Part shown: one piece after another, positions 51,287-59,140 of the stretch
Numbering within the stretch: position 1 is the first letter of the stretch
How the letters are laid out: each line of letters begins with the position of its first letter
Assembly: GCF_024171525.1 (NCBI RefSeq)
Contig: NZ_JALJZY010000017.1
Coordinates: 1-59,578 of the forward strand
Direction of reading: 5' to 3'
DNA: 59,578 nucleotides
Origin: Neisseriaceae bacterium HSC-16F19
GTDB taxonomy: Bacteria > Pseudomonadota > Gammaproteobacteria > Burkholderiales > Neisseriaceae
Program-made: the position numbers and the translations under genes
Notes under the pieces: generated by a model
The model's input: the letters and a program-made list of their open reading frames with translations, nothing else
Told to the model about the DNA's origin: nothing
The model's database searches: none

Positions 51287-52636
51287 ATGAATTCCACCTG
51301 CCCGCCCGATTTGGCCGCTGCCCTCGCCACCCTGCCCTTGCCGGTGGCGGTGGTGGATTTGGAAACCACCGGCGGCCATTTCCACAACGACCGCATCACC
51401 GAAATTGCCATTTGGCGCTTTGCCAACGGCCAAGCCGGCCGCCACGAATGGCTGGTACAGCCGCAACAGCCCATCAGCCGCTTTATTACCGAGCTCACCG
51501 GCATCAGCAACGAGATGGTGGCCGATGCGCCCGTGTTCGCCGAGCTCGCTCCCGAGTTGTTGCCGTTGCTGCAAGGCCATATTCTGGTGGCGCACAACAG
51601 CCGTTTTGACTACAGCTTTTTGCGCCACGAATTCGCCCGTGCCGGACACGCTTTTGCCGCACCTACCCTGTGTACCGTGCAGCTGTCGCGACGGCTGTAC
51701 CCGCAATACCACAAACACAATTTGGACAGCATTATCGAGCGATTTGCCATTGCCACCGACACCCGCCACCGCGCCTGGGCCGATGTGGCCGCCCTGCTGG
51801 ACTTTCTCCGCCTCGGCCTGCGGGAACACGGCGCCGATGCCTGGCTGGCGCAATGGCCGCAATTGGTGCGCCCCGCCTATCCGCCCGTTTGGCTGCCCGA
51901 ACATCTGCGCCACATGCTCTACCGCCTGCCGGACACACCCGGTATCAGTGTGTGGCGGCATCCCGGCCACCAACAGGCAGCCGTGATGGCGCATGAGCAA
52001 ACCTTCAGCCAAATCAGCGCGCTTTTTAACAGCCCCGGTGCCGCCGACCGCTGGCGCGATACCGCGCAGATTGATTTCACCCCTGCCGCCAGCCTGCTGC
52101 ATGCCCATGCGCTCGCCGCCGAACACAGCGGCAGCGCCGCCGAAGACGGCCCGGCGGCTTGGCATACCGTGCGCTTTGGCGACAACGGCCGCGGCGGCTT
52201 GCGCGCCCAAGTGGTGCCGCTCTACAACGGTCGCCACCCGCAACGCCCCTACGGTCTGTTTGCCCATCCCAAAGGCGCCAAGCGCGCCTTGGCGGAATGG
52301 GCGCGCCAATACGGTTTCTGCCCGGCCGAACTCAATCTGCCCGGCTGCGAAAAGGGCTGCCCGGTAGCCGACAGCGGCCAGTGTGCCGGGGATTGCGACC
52401 GCCACAAAACCGCAGCCATACTCAAAGCCGCCACACGGCTGCCGGTATGCGACTGGGGCAGCGCCCATGAAGTGATGTTGCACGAGCACGATGCCCTCAA
52501 CGGCTGCCGCGCCGCCCTGCACTGCGCCGCCGGCGCCATCGAACTGGCCGACGGCAGCTGGTATTTCCACGAACAACTGCCACGCCTGTTCAAGCAGCGT
52601 TTCAAACAGCGGGAAGGCGTGGAAATACTGGCTTAA
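51287..52636 (+). CDS. DnaQ-type 3'-5' exonuclease with degenerate GIY-YIG/Cho-like region
   Basis: A 449-aa protein. Residues about 15-180 form a DEDDh exonuclease: VVDLETTGG (Asp23, Glu25), LVAHNSRFDYSFL, and HRAWADV with the late His/Asp. Residues about 205-270 align in layout with the UvrC/Cho GIY-YIG nuclease found in DnaQ-Cho fusions (LPDTPGISVWRHPG where active members read DTPGVY.....YVGK). However, the GIY and YIG residues are not kept, so that nuclease is probably dead. The C-terminal part has a Cys cluster CPAELNLPGC, GCPVADSGQCAGDC that may bind metal. Likely a repair or proofreading exonuclease. Confidence 0.82.
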   Translation: MNSTCPPDLAAALATLPLPVAVVDLETTGGHFHNDRITEIAIWRFANGQAGRHEWLVQPQQPISRFITELTGISNEMVADAPVFAELAPELLPLLQGHILVAHNSRFDYSFLRHEFARAGHAFAAPTLCTVQLSRRLYPQYHKHNLDSIIERFAIATDTRHRAWADVAALLDFLRLGLREHGADAWLAQWPQLVRPAYPPVWLPEHLRHMLYRLPDTPGISVWRHPGHQQAAVMAHEQTFSQISALFNSPGAADRWRDTAQIDFTPAASLLHAHALAAEHSGSAAEDGPAAWHTVRFGDNGRGGLRAQVVPLYNGRHPQRPYGLFAHPKGAKRALAEWARQYGFCPAELNLPGCEKGCPVADSGQCAGDCDRHKTAAILKAATRLPVCDWGSAHEVMLHEHDALNGCRAALHCAAGAIELADGSWYFHEQLPRLFKQRFKQREGVEILA

Positions 52637-52644
52637 AATGCCCA

Positions 52645-52676
52645 AAAGGCTGCCTGAAACCTTTCAGGCAGCCTTT
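52645..52676. terminator. DUS inverted-pair terminator
   Basis: AAAGGCTGCCTGAAA and TTTCAGGCAGCCTTT with a 2-nt loop between the convergent exonuclease gene and htpG. Confidence 0.88.
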
Positions 52677-52692
52677 ATCAGTGCAACATCAA

Positions 52693-54591
52693 TTAGTTCG
52701 ACAAATTCAGCAACAGGCTGTTCATGCGTTTCACAAACGCGGCGGGGTTGTCCAGCTTGCCGCCTTCGGCCAACAGCGCCTGTTCGTATACCAGCTCGGC
52801 CAGTTCCTGACGTTGGTTTTCGTTGCCTTCGGCGGCGATTTTCCGAATCAGCAGGTGTTCGGGGTTGATTTCCAAAGTCGGCTTGCTCACCGGCAGCTGT
52901 CCTGCGGCACCGGCCGCTTCCAGCATGCGCGCCAAGTGCTGGCTCATATCGTGTTCGCCCACCACCAGACAGGCCGGGCTTTCGGTCAGGCGTGTGGTGG
53001 CGCGCACGGCGGCCACTTTGTCGCCCAGCGCGGCGCTGATGGCGGCCACCACGTCTTTGCTCTCCTCTTCCACCTTGGCCTGTTCGGCTTTTTCCGCCTC
53101 GTCGGCCAATTCGCCCAAATCCAGCGCACCCTTCGCCACGCTGGCGAGCTTTTTGCCCTCAAATTCAAACAGGCTGCCCACCACCCATTCGTCCACGCGG
53201 TCGGTCAACAGCAGCACTTCCACACCTTTTTTGGCAAACACTTCCAGGTGCGGGCTGTTTTTGGCGGCGGCATAGCTGTCGGCGGTGATGTAGTAAATCT
53301 TGTCCTGGCCCTCTTTCATGCGGCCGATATAGTCGGCCAGGGTGACATTCTGGCTGTCGTCGGCATTATGCGTGCTGGCAAAGCGGCACAGGGCGGCAAT
53401 GCGCGCCTGGTTGGCCATGTCTTCGCCTATGCCCTCTTTGAGCGCATTGCCGAACACGCGCCAGAATTCGGCGTATTGCTCGGGCCGGTTTTTGTGCAGG
53501 TCTTCCAGCAAGGCGAGCACTTTTTTGACGCTGCCGGAACGGATGGCATCCAAATCCTTGCTTTCCTGCAAGATTTCACGCGATACATTGAGCGGCAAAT
53601 CGCTGCTGTCGAGCACGCCTTTCACCCAGCGCAGATACAGCGGCATCAGTTTTTTGGCGTCGTCCATGATAAACACGCGCTTCACATACAGTTTGACGCC
53701 GTGCTTGGGGTCGCGCTCATACAAGTCGTAGGGCGCGCGTTTGGGGATGTACAACAGGCCGGTATAGTCCTGGCGGCCTTCCACTTTGAAATGCGTCCAC
53801 GCCAGCGCGTCGTCGAAATCATGGGCAACGTGTTTGTAGAATTCCTGATATTGCGCGTCGCTGATGTCGCTTTTCGGCAGCGTCCACAAGGCTTGGGCGC
53901 GGTTGACCACCTCGGTGTCTTCGCTCACCTGCACATTGCCCTCGTCATCGTACTCGGGGGCTTTTTTCATATGGATGGGCACGGAAATATGGTCGCTATA
54001 GGTGGTGACGATGCGGCGCAGCGTCCAGTCGGAAAGCAAATCGCCCTGCTCTTCTTTCAGGTGCAGAATCACATCGGTGCCGCGTGCGGGTTTGGTAATG
54101 GTCTCCACCGTAAATTCGCCGTCGCCGGCCGATACCCAGCGCACGGCCTCATCTTCAGGCAGCCCGGCGCGGCGGCTTTCCACGGTGACCTTGTCGGCGA
54201 CGATAAAGGCGGAATAAAAACCCACCCCGAACTGGCCGATAAGATGCGCGTCTTTTTGCGCATCGCCGGTGAGCTGCTCAAAAAAGGCCTTGGTGCCGGA
54301 TTTGGCAATGGTGCCCAAATGCTCGATGATTTCCGCCTCGCTCATGCCGATGCCGTTGTCGGACACGGTAATGGTGCGCGCTTCTGCATCGGCCTTCACG
54401 CTAATCGCCAACTCGCCGTCGTTTTCCAACAGCGCATTATTATTGAGCGCTTCAAAACGCAGCTTGTCGCAGGCGTCCGCCGCATTGGACACCAGCTCGC
54501 GCAAAAAAATCTCTTTGTTGGAATACAAAGAGTGAATCATCAGTTGCAGCAGTTGTTTGACTTCGGTTTGAAAAGCATGGGTTTGTTTCAT
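52693..54591 (-). CDS. htpG: molecular chaperone HtpG (Hsp90)
   Basis: Bacterial Hsp90, 632 aa. The N-terminal GHKL ATPase has FLRELVSNAADACDKLRFEA (20 residues), VSDNGIGMSEAEI and GQFGVGFYSAFIVA. The middle domain (about 230-500) includes LPLNVSREILQ with the catalytic Arg, and a C-terminal dimerisation domain follows. An in-frame DUS encodes GLPEDEAVRW. The start MKQTHAFQTEV is the family start; six upstream codons are open. It is a single-gene unit, and no sigma32-type promoter could be picked out with confidence. Confidence 0.95.
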   Translation of the reverse strand: MKQTHAFQTEVKQLLQLMIHSLYSNKEIFLRELVSNAADACDKLRFEALNNNALLENDGELAISVKADAEARTITVSDNGIGMSEAEIIEHLGTIAKSGTKAFFEQLTGDAQKDAHLIGQFGVGFYSAFIVADKVTVESRRAGLPEDEAVRWVSAGDGEFTVETITKPARGTDVILHLKEEQGDLLSDWTLRRIVTTYSDHISVPIHMKKAPEYDDEGNVQVSEDTEVVNRAQALWTLPKSDISDAQYQEFYKHVAHDFDDALAWTHFKVEGRQDYTGLLYIPKRAPYDLYERDPKHGVKLYVKRVFIMDDAKKLMPLYLRWVKGVLDSSDLPLNVSREILQESKDLDAIRSGSVKKVLALLEDLHKNRPEQYAEFWRVFGNALKEGIGEDMANQARIAALCRFASTHNADDSQNVTLADYIGRMKEGQDKIYYITADSYAAAKNSPHLEVFAKKGVEVLLLTDRVDEWVVGSLFEFEGKKLASVAKGALDLGELADEAEKAEQAKVEEESKDVVAAISAALGDKVAAVRATTRLTESPACLVVGEHDMSQHLARMLEAAGAAGQLPVSKPTLEINPEHLLIRKIAAEGNENQRQELAELVYEQALLAEGGKLDNPAAFVKRMNSLLLNLSN

Positions 54592-54680
54592 GGTTACGCT
54601 CTTAATCACTCGACAGGTTTGAATACGGATGGCTAGATAAGGGCTGCGGCGGCGGTTTCAAGTTCATACCGACAAACAAA

Positions 54681-54710
54681 CAGGCTGCCTGAAATCTTTC
54701 AGGCAGCCTG
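54681..54710. terminator. DUS inverted-pair hairpin upstream of htpG
   Basis: CAGGCTGCCTGAAA and TTTCAGGCAGCCTG with a 2-nt loop. An almost identical hairpin lies at 55245-55274, so the 560-bp block between may have been duplicated or inserted with its DUS. Confidence 0.75.
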
Positions 54711-54809
54711 CGCGAACATTTATGGGGAGGTCGGCTCTCCACAGGTATCTACACAATTTTAGACTACCTGAAATATTTAGGTCCGTATCCAGTGCCGGTA
54801 CTGAAACTT

Positions 54810-55156
54810 TAATCCAAGTACGCTTACAGCTACAGCCCTATCCGCTGGCGCAGCCGAACGGAGCGCGGTTTTTCGGGGAGAAAGGGCAAATCTGTTTGAG
54901 CAGCGCAGCTGCGAGTTGTTGCCCGCCCGAAAAACCGTGCGCAGTGAGGGAAGTTTGCGCAGCAAACCTGCAACCGCGGCCGCCTTTCTTTTGCCTTCTT
55001 TTCTTTGGCGGCGCAAAGACAATATCCGCGTGACCGTAGGGAATCCCGTGGGACGGCCACGAAGCGCAATGTGCAATACTGCGTAATGTCCACTACAAGG
55101 CGGCAAAAATTTGTACGTTTAGATAGTCTTAATATTTGTGCAAATACCTATGGTCG
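54810..55156. repeat. large dispersed repeat, copy B
   Basis: Matches copy A (42080-42412) over a ~200-bp core (54824-55019) and again at the right edge (TAATATTTGTG...ATACCTATGG). The stretch between differs (a CCGTGGG/TCCCGTGGGA-type segment replaces copy A sequence). It accounts for most of the 700-nt gap between htpG and the cytochrome gene. Confidence 0.85.
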
Positions 55157-55209
55157 GCTCTCCAAGCTGAATGCCGGATTGTATGCGTCGGCTCGGAGAG
55201 CCGACCTAC
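55152..55209. repeat. GTAGGTCGG-type inverted repeat, damaged left arm
   Basis: Right arm GTCGGCTCGGAGAGCCGACC plus TAC; the left arm GGTCGGCTCTCC is truncated. Confidence 0.7.
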
Positions 55210-55244
55210 GGCTAAGGTCATGGTTTCAAGTTCACCCAAACAAA

Positions 55245-55274
55245 CAGGCTGCCTGAAATCTTTCAGGCAGCCTG
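55245..55274. terminator. DUS inverted-pair terminator of cytochrome b561 gene
   Basis: CAGGCTGCCTGAAA and TTTCAGGCAGCCTG with a 2-nt loop, 18 bp after the minus-strand gene's stop. Confidence 0.8.
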
Positions 55275-55292
55275 TGAACAACATAAAACAAT

Positions 55293-55811
55293 TTAGCGGC
55301 GCGGTCCGGCCATGCGGTTGATGATTTTCTCACCTTTGAGCTGGTGCACCACCGCCATCACAATATGCCCCGCGGCCAATACAAACAGTATCCAGCCCAA
55401 GTCGCCGTGCCACTGTCCGCCCAGCTGCGTCATCCACTCGATTTTCTCCGCCGCACCGGGCACCAAGGGCACGCCGAACACTTCCAGCGTACCGCGGGCA
55501 GAACCGTATTGGCGGATCATCGCCACCACCGGTACCGCCAGCATCAGCGCATACAGAGCCAAGTGGCCGAGCTTGACCAGGAGATTGCCGTGCGGGCGGC
55601 GGCTGAAATTCAGTGCAGCCCACAACAGGCGCAGCACAATCAGCACCAGCAAGAGAAAGCCCACCGATTTGTGATTGTCGATAAGGCTGAAATAGTCTTC
55701 ATCGTAGCTCCAAGCGGCCACGGTAAACAGCATATAGGCAAAACCGGCGGCCATCAGCCAGTGCAGGATGCGGCTGACGGTGCCGTAGGCGGTAGCGGTA
55801 TCGGGTTGCAT
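55293..55811 (-). CDS. cytochrome b561 family protein
   Basis: A 172-aa inner-membrane dihaem cytochrome with four helices. The bis-His ligands are visible in YGTVSRILHWLMA (helix 1), LIDNHKSVGFLLLVLIVLR (helix 2), and the H(G)DLGWILFVLAAGHIVMAV and VHQLKG positions of helix 4. Members move electrons between the quinone pool and partners such as superoxide. The chosen ATG starts the family pattern; the longer frame upstream has none. It stands alone on the minus strand. Confidence 0.9.
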   Translation of the reverse strand: MQPDTATAYGTVSRILHWLMAAGFAYMLFTVAAWSYDEDYFSLIDNHKSVGFLLLVLIVLRLLWAALNFSRRPHGNLLVKLGHLALYALMLAVPVVAMIRQYGSARGTLEVFGVPLVPGAAEKIEWMTQLGGQWHGDLGWILFVLAAGHIVMAVVHQLKGEKIINRMAGPRR

Positions 55812-56012
55812 ATTTTTATCTTTAGCGTGGTTTGCGAAAGGCGCGATTATACCCAATTTATACAGCCGGATTGCCCGGCCTTGAGTTAGCAAATGCAAAG
55901 CTGACGCTTTGCGGCAGCGCCCAAATACACCACGGGCGGGCATTCCGAGAAATACCCGCCCGAGAGCGACAATCTGGGGCAGCTTTAGAATAAGCCGCCT
56001 ATTTCGCTGCTG

Positions 56013-57038
56013 TTAAAACCCGCGCACGGTTTTTTGCAGCGCAAAGGCGTGTTCGCCAATGGCATCGGCCAGCTGGGGCAAATCCGAGCGCAACATGCGG
56101 ATGGCTTCCACCAGATAACCTTTGCGGTGTTGTTCGATAATGCTGGCGGCACATTCGTGGAAACGGTCGTGCGCCTGGCGCAGCAGGTCAAATTCGCGGT
56201 AACGGTTCAAGGCACGGCCCTCGCCGTCCAACCAACGGCCCAAGGGGCAGCTGTGTTCGTCACCGGCATCTTCCATTTCGGCACGGCCGCGCAAAACATC
56301 GGTCAGGCGCTGGCTCCATTCCTGATGGCCCTGGGCGCAGTCTTCCATGGACAGACCGTAGAGCGGGTCTTGCTCCGCCGCCTTCGGCTTGGCTGCCGGG
56401 GCGCTGTCGGCTTCGCGGCGGCGCATCATCATCTGTGCCAGACTGTTGCTGCTGGAAAAATCCGGCTCCTGTACCGAACTCACAGCTACGGCTTCCACAG
56501 CGGCTGATTTAACCGGTTCTGCTGCAACGGTTTGAGCCGGTTCCATCTCTACCGGTGTGATATTGACCTGTACCATCGGCGCCTGCTCGGCTGCAGCAGC
56601 CTGCATTTGATCTTCTGCGGATTCGGTTATAACGGCAATGGCTTGGCCGTCAAAATCTTCCAAGTCGGCAAAGCCCAGCAAATCCAGAATTTCATCATAG
56701 TTTTCGCTTTGTTCTCCCATCAGGGTATAAACCTCTTCTTCTGCCGCCTGTACCGGCGCAGTTTCCGCCGCCACTTCGGCAGCAACGCTTTCTGCAGCTT
56801 CGGCTACAGCAGACACCGGCTCATCCGCAAAGCTGTCGTTGAGCAAGGCCTGAATTTCAGTGTACTCTTCTTCATTCTGTTGTTCTGCAACTACGGCAAC
56901 ATCTGCAGCTTTACGGGTGTATACCGTTACGGCAGGACTGCTTTCAGTCTCCAAAATGGCCGTACGGGCAACGTCTGCAGCAACCGCAACCTGCGGATTA
57001 CGGTGGCGCATCATAATTTCATACAAACTGTTACTCAT
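56013..57038 (-). CDS. soluble CZB-domain protein with repeated short motifs
   Basis: A 341-aa cytosolic protein. The C-terminal CZB (chemoreceptor zinc-binding) domain (about 235-341) shows the His/Cys set His238 (HQEWSQRL), Cys264 (CPLGRWLDG), His290 and His294 (HDRFHEC). The N-terminal 220 residues are acidic, Ala/Glu-rich and apparently disordered, with two duplicated motifs. One is SNSLYEIMMRHRNP (2-15) with SNSLAQMMMRRREA (197-210); the other is EEYTEIQALLND (57-68) with ENYDEILDLLGF (112-123). No chemoreceptor or motility genes are present. The protein may sense zinc or hypochlorous acid and offer docking motifs. Confidence 0.82.
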   Translation of the reverse strand: MSNSLYEIMMRHRNPQVAVAADVARTAILETESSPAVTVYTRKAADVAVVAEQQNEEEYTEIQALLNDSFADEPVSAVAEAAESVAAEVAAETAPVQAAEEEVYTLMGEQSENYDEILDLLGFADLEDFDGQAIAVITESAEDQMQAAAAEQAPMVQVNITPVEMEPAQTVAAEPVKSAAVEAVAVSSVQEPDFSSSNSLAQMMMRRREADSAPAAKPKAAEQDPLYGLSMEDCAQGHQEWSQRLTDVLRGRAEMEDAGDEHSCPLGRWLDGEGRALNRYREFDLLRQAHDRFHECAASIIEQHRKGYLVEAIRMLRSDLPQLADAIGEHAFALQKTVRGF

Positions 57039-57444
57039 GGCATATATTCCAAATATTGAATGTCGGCACTTGCATAAAGTAATGCAATTACAATGCCAAA
57101 AAATATTAAATTGCGTTAGAAGCGACAGACTTTTTTAGTACAATAACTCTTATTCAATAAATTCAATAAACAATTCATATGAATGGTAGCACATGCCTAT
57201 AGAATAACAAGTTCAGCAGCACCTCAATATGATAATTTTTAAAAATAAATCATTATTTTAACAATTATTCACAATCTTTAATTGTACCAGTACCCAAACC
57301 ATCCCGGCATATGACCGCCGCACGGGTTTGTTGCAATGCAATAAATAATGTTAATATACGCGCGCCTGTTTCGGATAAGCGTTGTTTGCAACAGTTTTAT
57401 CCCAAACGCAACGACTATCCGCATCACTTAATTAAGGATTCATT
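57039..57444. other. AT-rich divergent promoter region
   Basis: About 400 nt without a gene between the divergent CZB gene and the small lipoprotein gene. For the lipoprotein, TTGCAA followed 15 bp later by TAATAT (near 57332-57358) could be a promoter, and the leader contains a GTTGTTTGCAAC palindrome (57383-57394). No DUS occurs in this stretch. Confidence 0.55.
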
Positions 57445-57711
57445 ATGAAAAAACTGAGCATTGTTCTGATGGCACTGGCCCTGGCCGCCTGCTCTCAAGA
57501 AGCCAAACAAGAAATCAACAACGCCACCCAAGCCGTGGCTTCCGACGTACAAGCCGCCGCTTCCGACGCTGCCCACGCCGTACAGGAAACCGCTTCCGAA
57601 GCCGTACAAAGCGTTGAAGAAACCGCTTCCGAAGTGAAAGCCGAAGCCGAAGCTGCCGTAGAAGAAATCAAAGACGCTGCTGCTTCTGCCGCTTCTGCCG
57701 TAAGCCAATAA
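57445..57711 (+). CDS. small Ala/Glu-rich lipoprotein
   Basis: An 88-aa protein: signal MKKLSIVLMALALAACSQ with lipobox Cys16, then about 70 residues of Ala/Glu/Ser/Val forming 11-residue-type repeats (AVASDVQAAASDAAHAVQET, EAVQSVEETASEVKAEAEAA). The charge pattern is that of long amphipathic helices, as in LEA-like or apolipoprotein-like proteins. It is likely abundant: AAGGA 7 nt before the ATG, strong codon use and its own terminator. Family relatives are common in Neisseriaceae but uncharacterised to my knowledge. Confidence 0.85.
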   Translation: MKKLSIVLMALALAACSQEAKQEINNATQAVASDVQAAASDAAHAVQETASEAVQSVEETASEVKAEAEAAVEEIKDAAASAASAVSQ

Positions 57712-57724
57712 GTCTTGTATCGCA

Positions 57725-57759
57725 AAAAAGGCTGCCTGAAAGTTTCAGGCAGCCTTTTT
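57725..57759. terminator. DUS inverted-pair terminator
   Basis: AAAAAGGCTGCCTGAAA and TTTCAGGCAGCCTTTTT: a 17-bp stem between convergent genes, 14 bp after the lipoprotein stop. Confidence 0.92.
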
Positions 57760-57764
57760 GTCGT

Positions 57765-58865
57765 CTATATGCATAAAAATTGTTCAAACCGCGCCAATTC
57801 CGCCTCCAGGGCCCCAGCAAAAGCCGCATCCGACGGCGCAGCTCCGGCGACATAGCCGCATTCTGCCGCCACAGCGCCGCCCTCTTGGCGCACATTGGCC
57901 CAGCCGATGATGTCGCCGCGCCAGAGCATGGGCAGGGCGTAATAGCCGTAGCGGCGTTTGGCCGCCGGTACATAGGCTTCAAACTTGTATTCCCAGCCCC
58001 AAAACAGGGCGAAACGGCGCCGGTCCCACACCAGCGGGTCAAACGGCGCCAGCAGGCGCACGCGTCCGTCTTCGCGCCAGCGGCAGGTCTGCGGGTCTTC
58101 CTCTGCGGTCCAATACCAAGTCACTCCGTTAATGCGTGCCTGCGGCCAGTTACGCCGCGCCTGTTGCAAGGCCGTGCGGATGGCCGCGCGCAAATGCGGT
58201 GCGCCGTAATCCAAAAGACCGGCCAAATAGCCCAGACTGGCATCAGGCAGCGGTGCATAAGTGTGCAGCACCAAGGCCAGCAAGGCTTGGGCACGCCCGG
58301 CCTTCGCCGTCGGGCTGTCGTCCTGCGGCGGATGCTGCGCGGTCTGATACAGGCGTATGCCCTGCGCCCGCCCGGCCACCCGCAGCTGGCCGCGATAATG
58401 CAGGCCCTCCAGCAGCCGGGTACTCAACTGGCCGCGTCCGCCCCAATAATTTTCGGCACTGCCGTGGGCGAAATGCGCCGCCACCTGACGCGGATGCACC
58501 GTGCCTTGTGTGCGCACAAACGCAGCAATTTCCGCCGCCTGCGCCGCGGTAGCCGCATCCCAAGCGTGTTTGGGTTTGGGTGTGCGCGGGTGCAGCAGCG
58601 CCAGCGTTTCCCGCGGCAGAAAACCGTAATTGACCAAGCAGTCTTCTTCCAGCGGCAAACGCGGATAGCGCCGCTCCAAATCACCGGCCGCATAATCGCG
58701 CACCCGCAGGCGCAAAATCAAATCCTGCGCCCGCGCCGGTGCGCGGATGGGGTCGGCCTGCACAAAGCCCAAACGCCGCACCGCCCTGAGCAGGGTGGTC
58801 GGGCGGAACAGCGTGCGCGCCAGCGCATAGCGGCGCAGGGTGGATACGGAAAGAGCTGCGGTCAT
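57765..58865 (-). CDS. YcaQ/AlkX-like winged-helix DNA glycosylase family protein
   Basis: A 366-aa protein of the HTH_42 (YcaQ) family, whose characterised members unhook DNA interstrand crosslinks. The N-terminal helical pattern LSVSTLRRYALARTLF, GFVQADPIRAPARAQDLILR (20 residues, with the QAD catalytic-type triad) and the later WYWTAEED, LLAPFDPLVWDRRR and LFWGWEYKFEAYVPAAKRRY segments are characteristic. Slightly shorter than E. coli YcaQ (410 aa). The 22 codons upstream of the chosen ATG overlap a DUS and repeat sequence. The biochemical activity is inferred from family only. Confidence 0.85.
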   Translation of the reverse strand: MTAALSVSTLRRYALARTLFRPTTLLRAVRRLGFVQADPIRAPARAQDLILRLRVRDYAAGDLERRYPRLPLEEDCLVNYGFLPRETLALLHPRTPKPKHAWDAATAAQAAEIAAFVRTQGTVHPRQVAAHFAHGSAENYWGGRGQLSTRLLEGLHYRGQLRVAGRAQGIRLYQTAQHPPQDDSPTAKAGRAQALLALVLHTYAPLPDASLGYLAGLLDYGAPHLRAAIRTALQQARRNWPQARINGVTWYWTAEEDPQTCRWREDGRVRLLAPFDPLVWDRRRFALFWGWEYKFEAYVPAAKRRYGYYALPMLWRGDIIGWANVRQEGGAVAAECGYVAGAAPSDAAFAGALEAELARFEQFLCI

Positions 58866-58922
58866 AGATAGACGGAGTTTCAGAAAAAACGGCAGACAAT
58901 ATTCGTAAAGGCTGCCTGAAAA

Positions 58923-59027
58923 TATAGTCATTTAAAATAAGAATGATACGGCGTTGCTGCGCCTTGCCGTACTATCTGTACTGTCTGCGGCTTGCTGCCT
59001 TGTCTCATTCTGTGTTATTCGACTATA
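58923..59027. repeat. Correia-like miniature element, short form (105 bp)
   Basis: Starts TATAGTCATTTAAAATAAGA and ends TTATTCGACTATA. It lacks the central ~50 bp of the long copies (the AGCGGCTT...AACAGATTTTGTTGCC part). The long/short pair mirrors the 154/105 bp classes of neisserial Correia elements. Confidence 0.87.
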
Positions 59028-59118
59028 CAAAACAGATTCTGCGGCTGCGCTGTTGCTACGCGCAGAATGACGGAGCGCTGTCATCCTACGCGCAGTCGCA
59101 GGATCTTGCGTAGATACC
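59028..59118. repeat. ATTCTGCG/CGCAGAAT repeat
   Basis: CAGATTCTGCGGCTGCGCT and GCGCAGAATGACGGAG, then GTCATCCTACGC and CGCAGGATCTTG: the same order as inside the 206-bp element at 23700-23790. No TIRs of that element are present here. Confidence 0.65.
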
Positions 59119-59140
59119 ATGAGACCCTGCAACTAAAATT

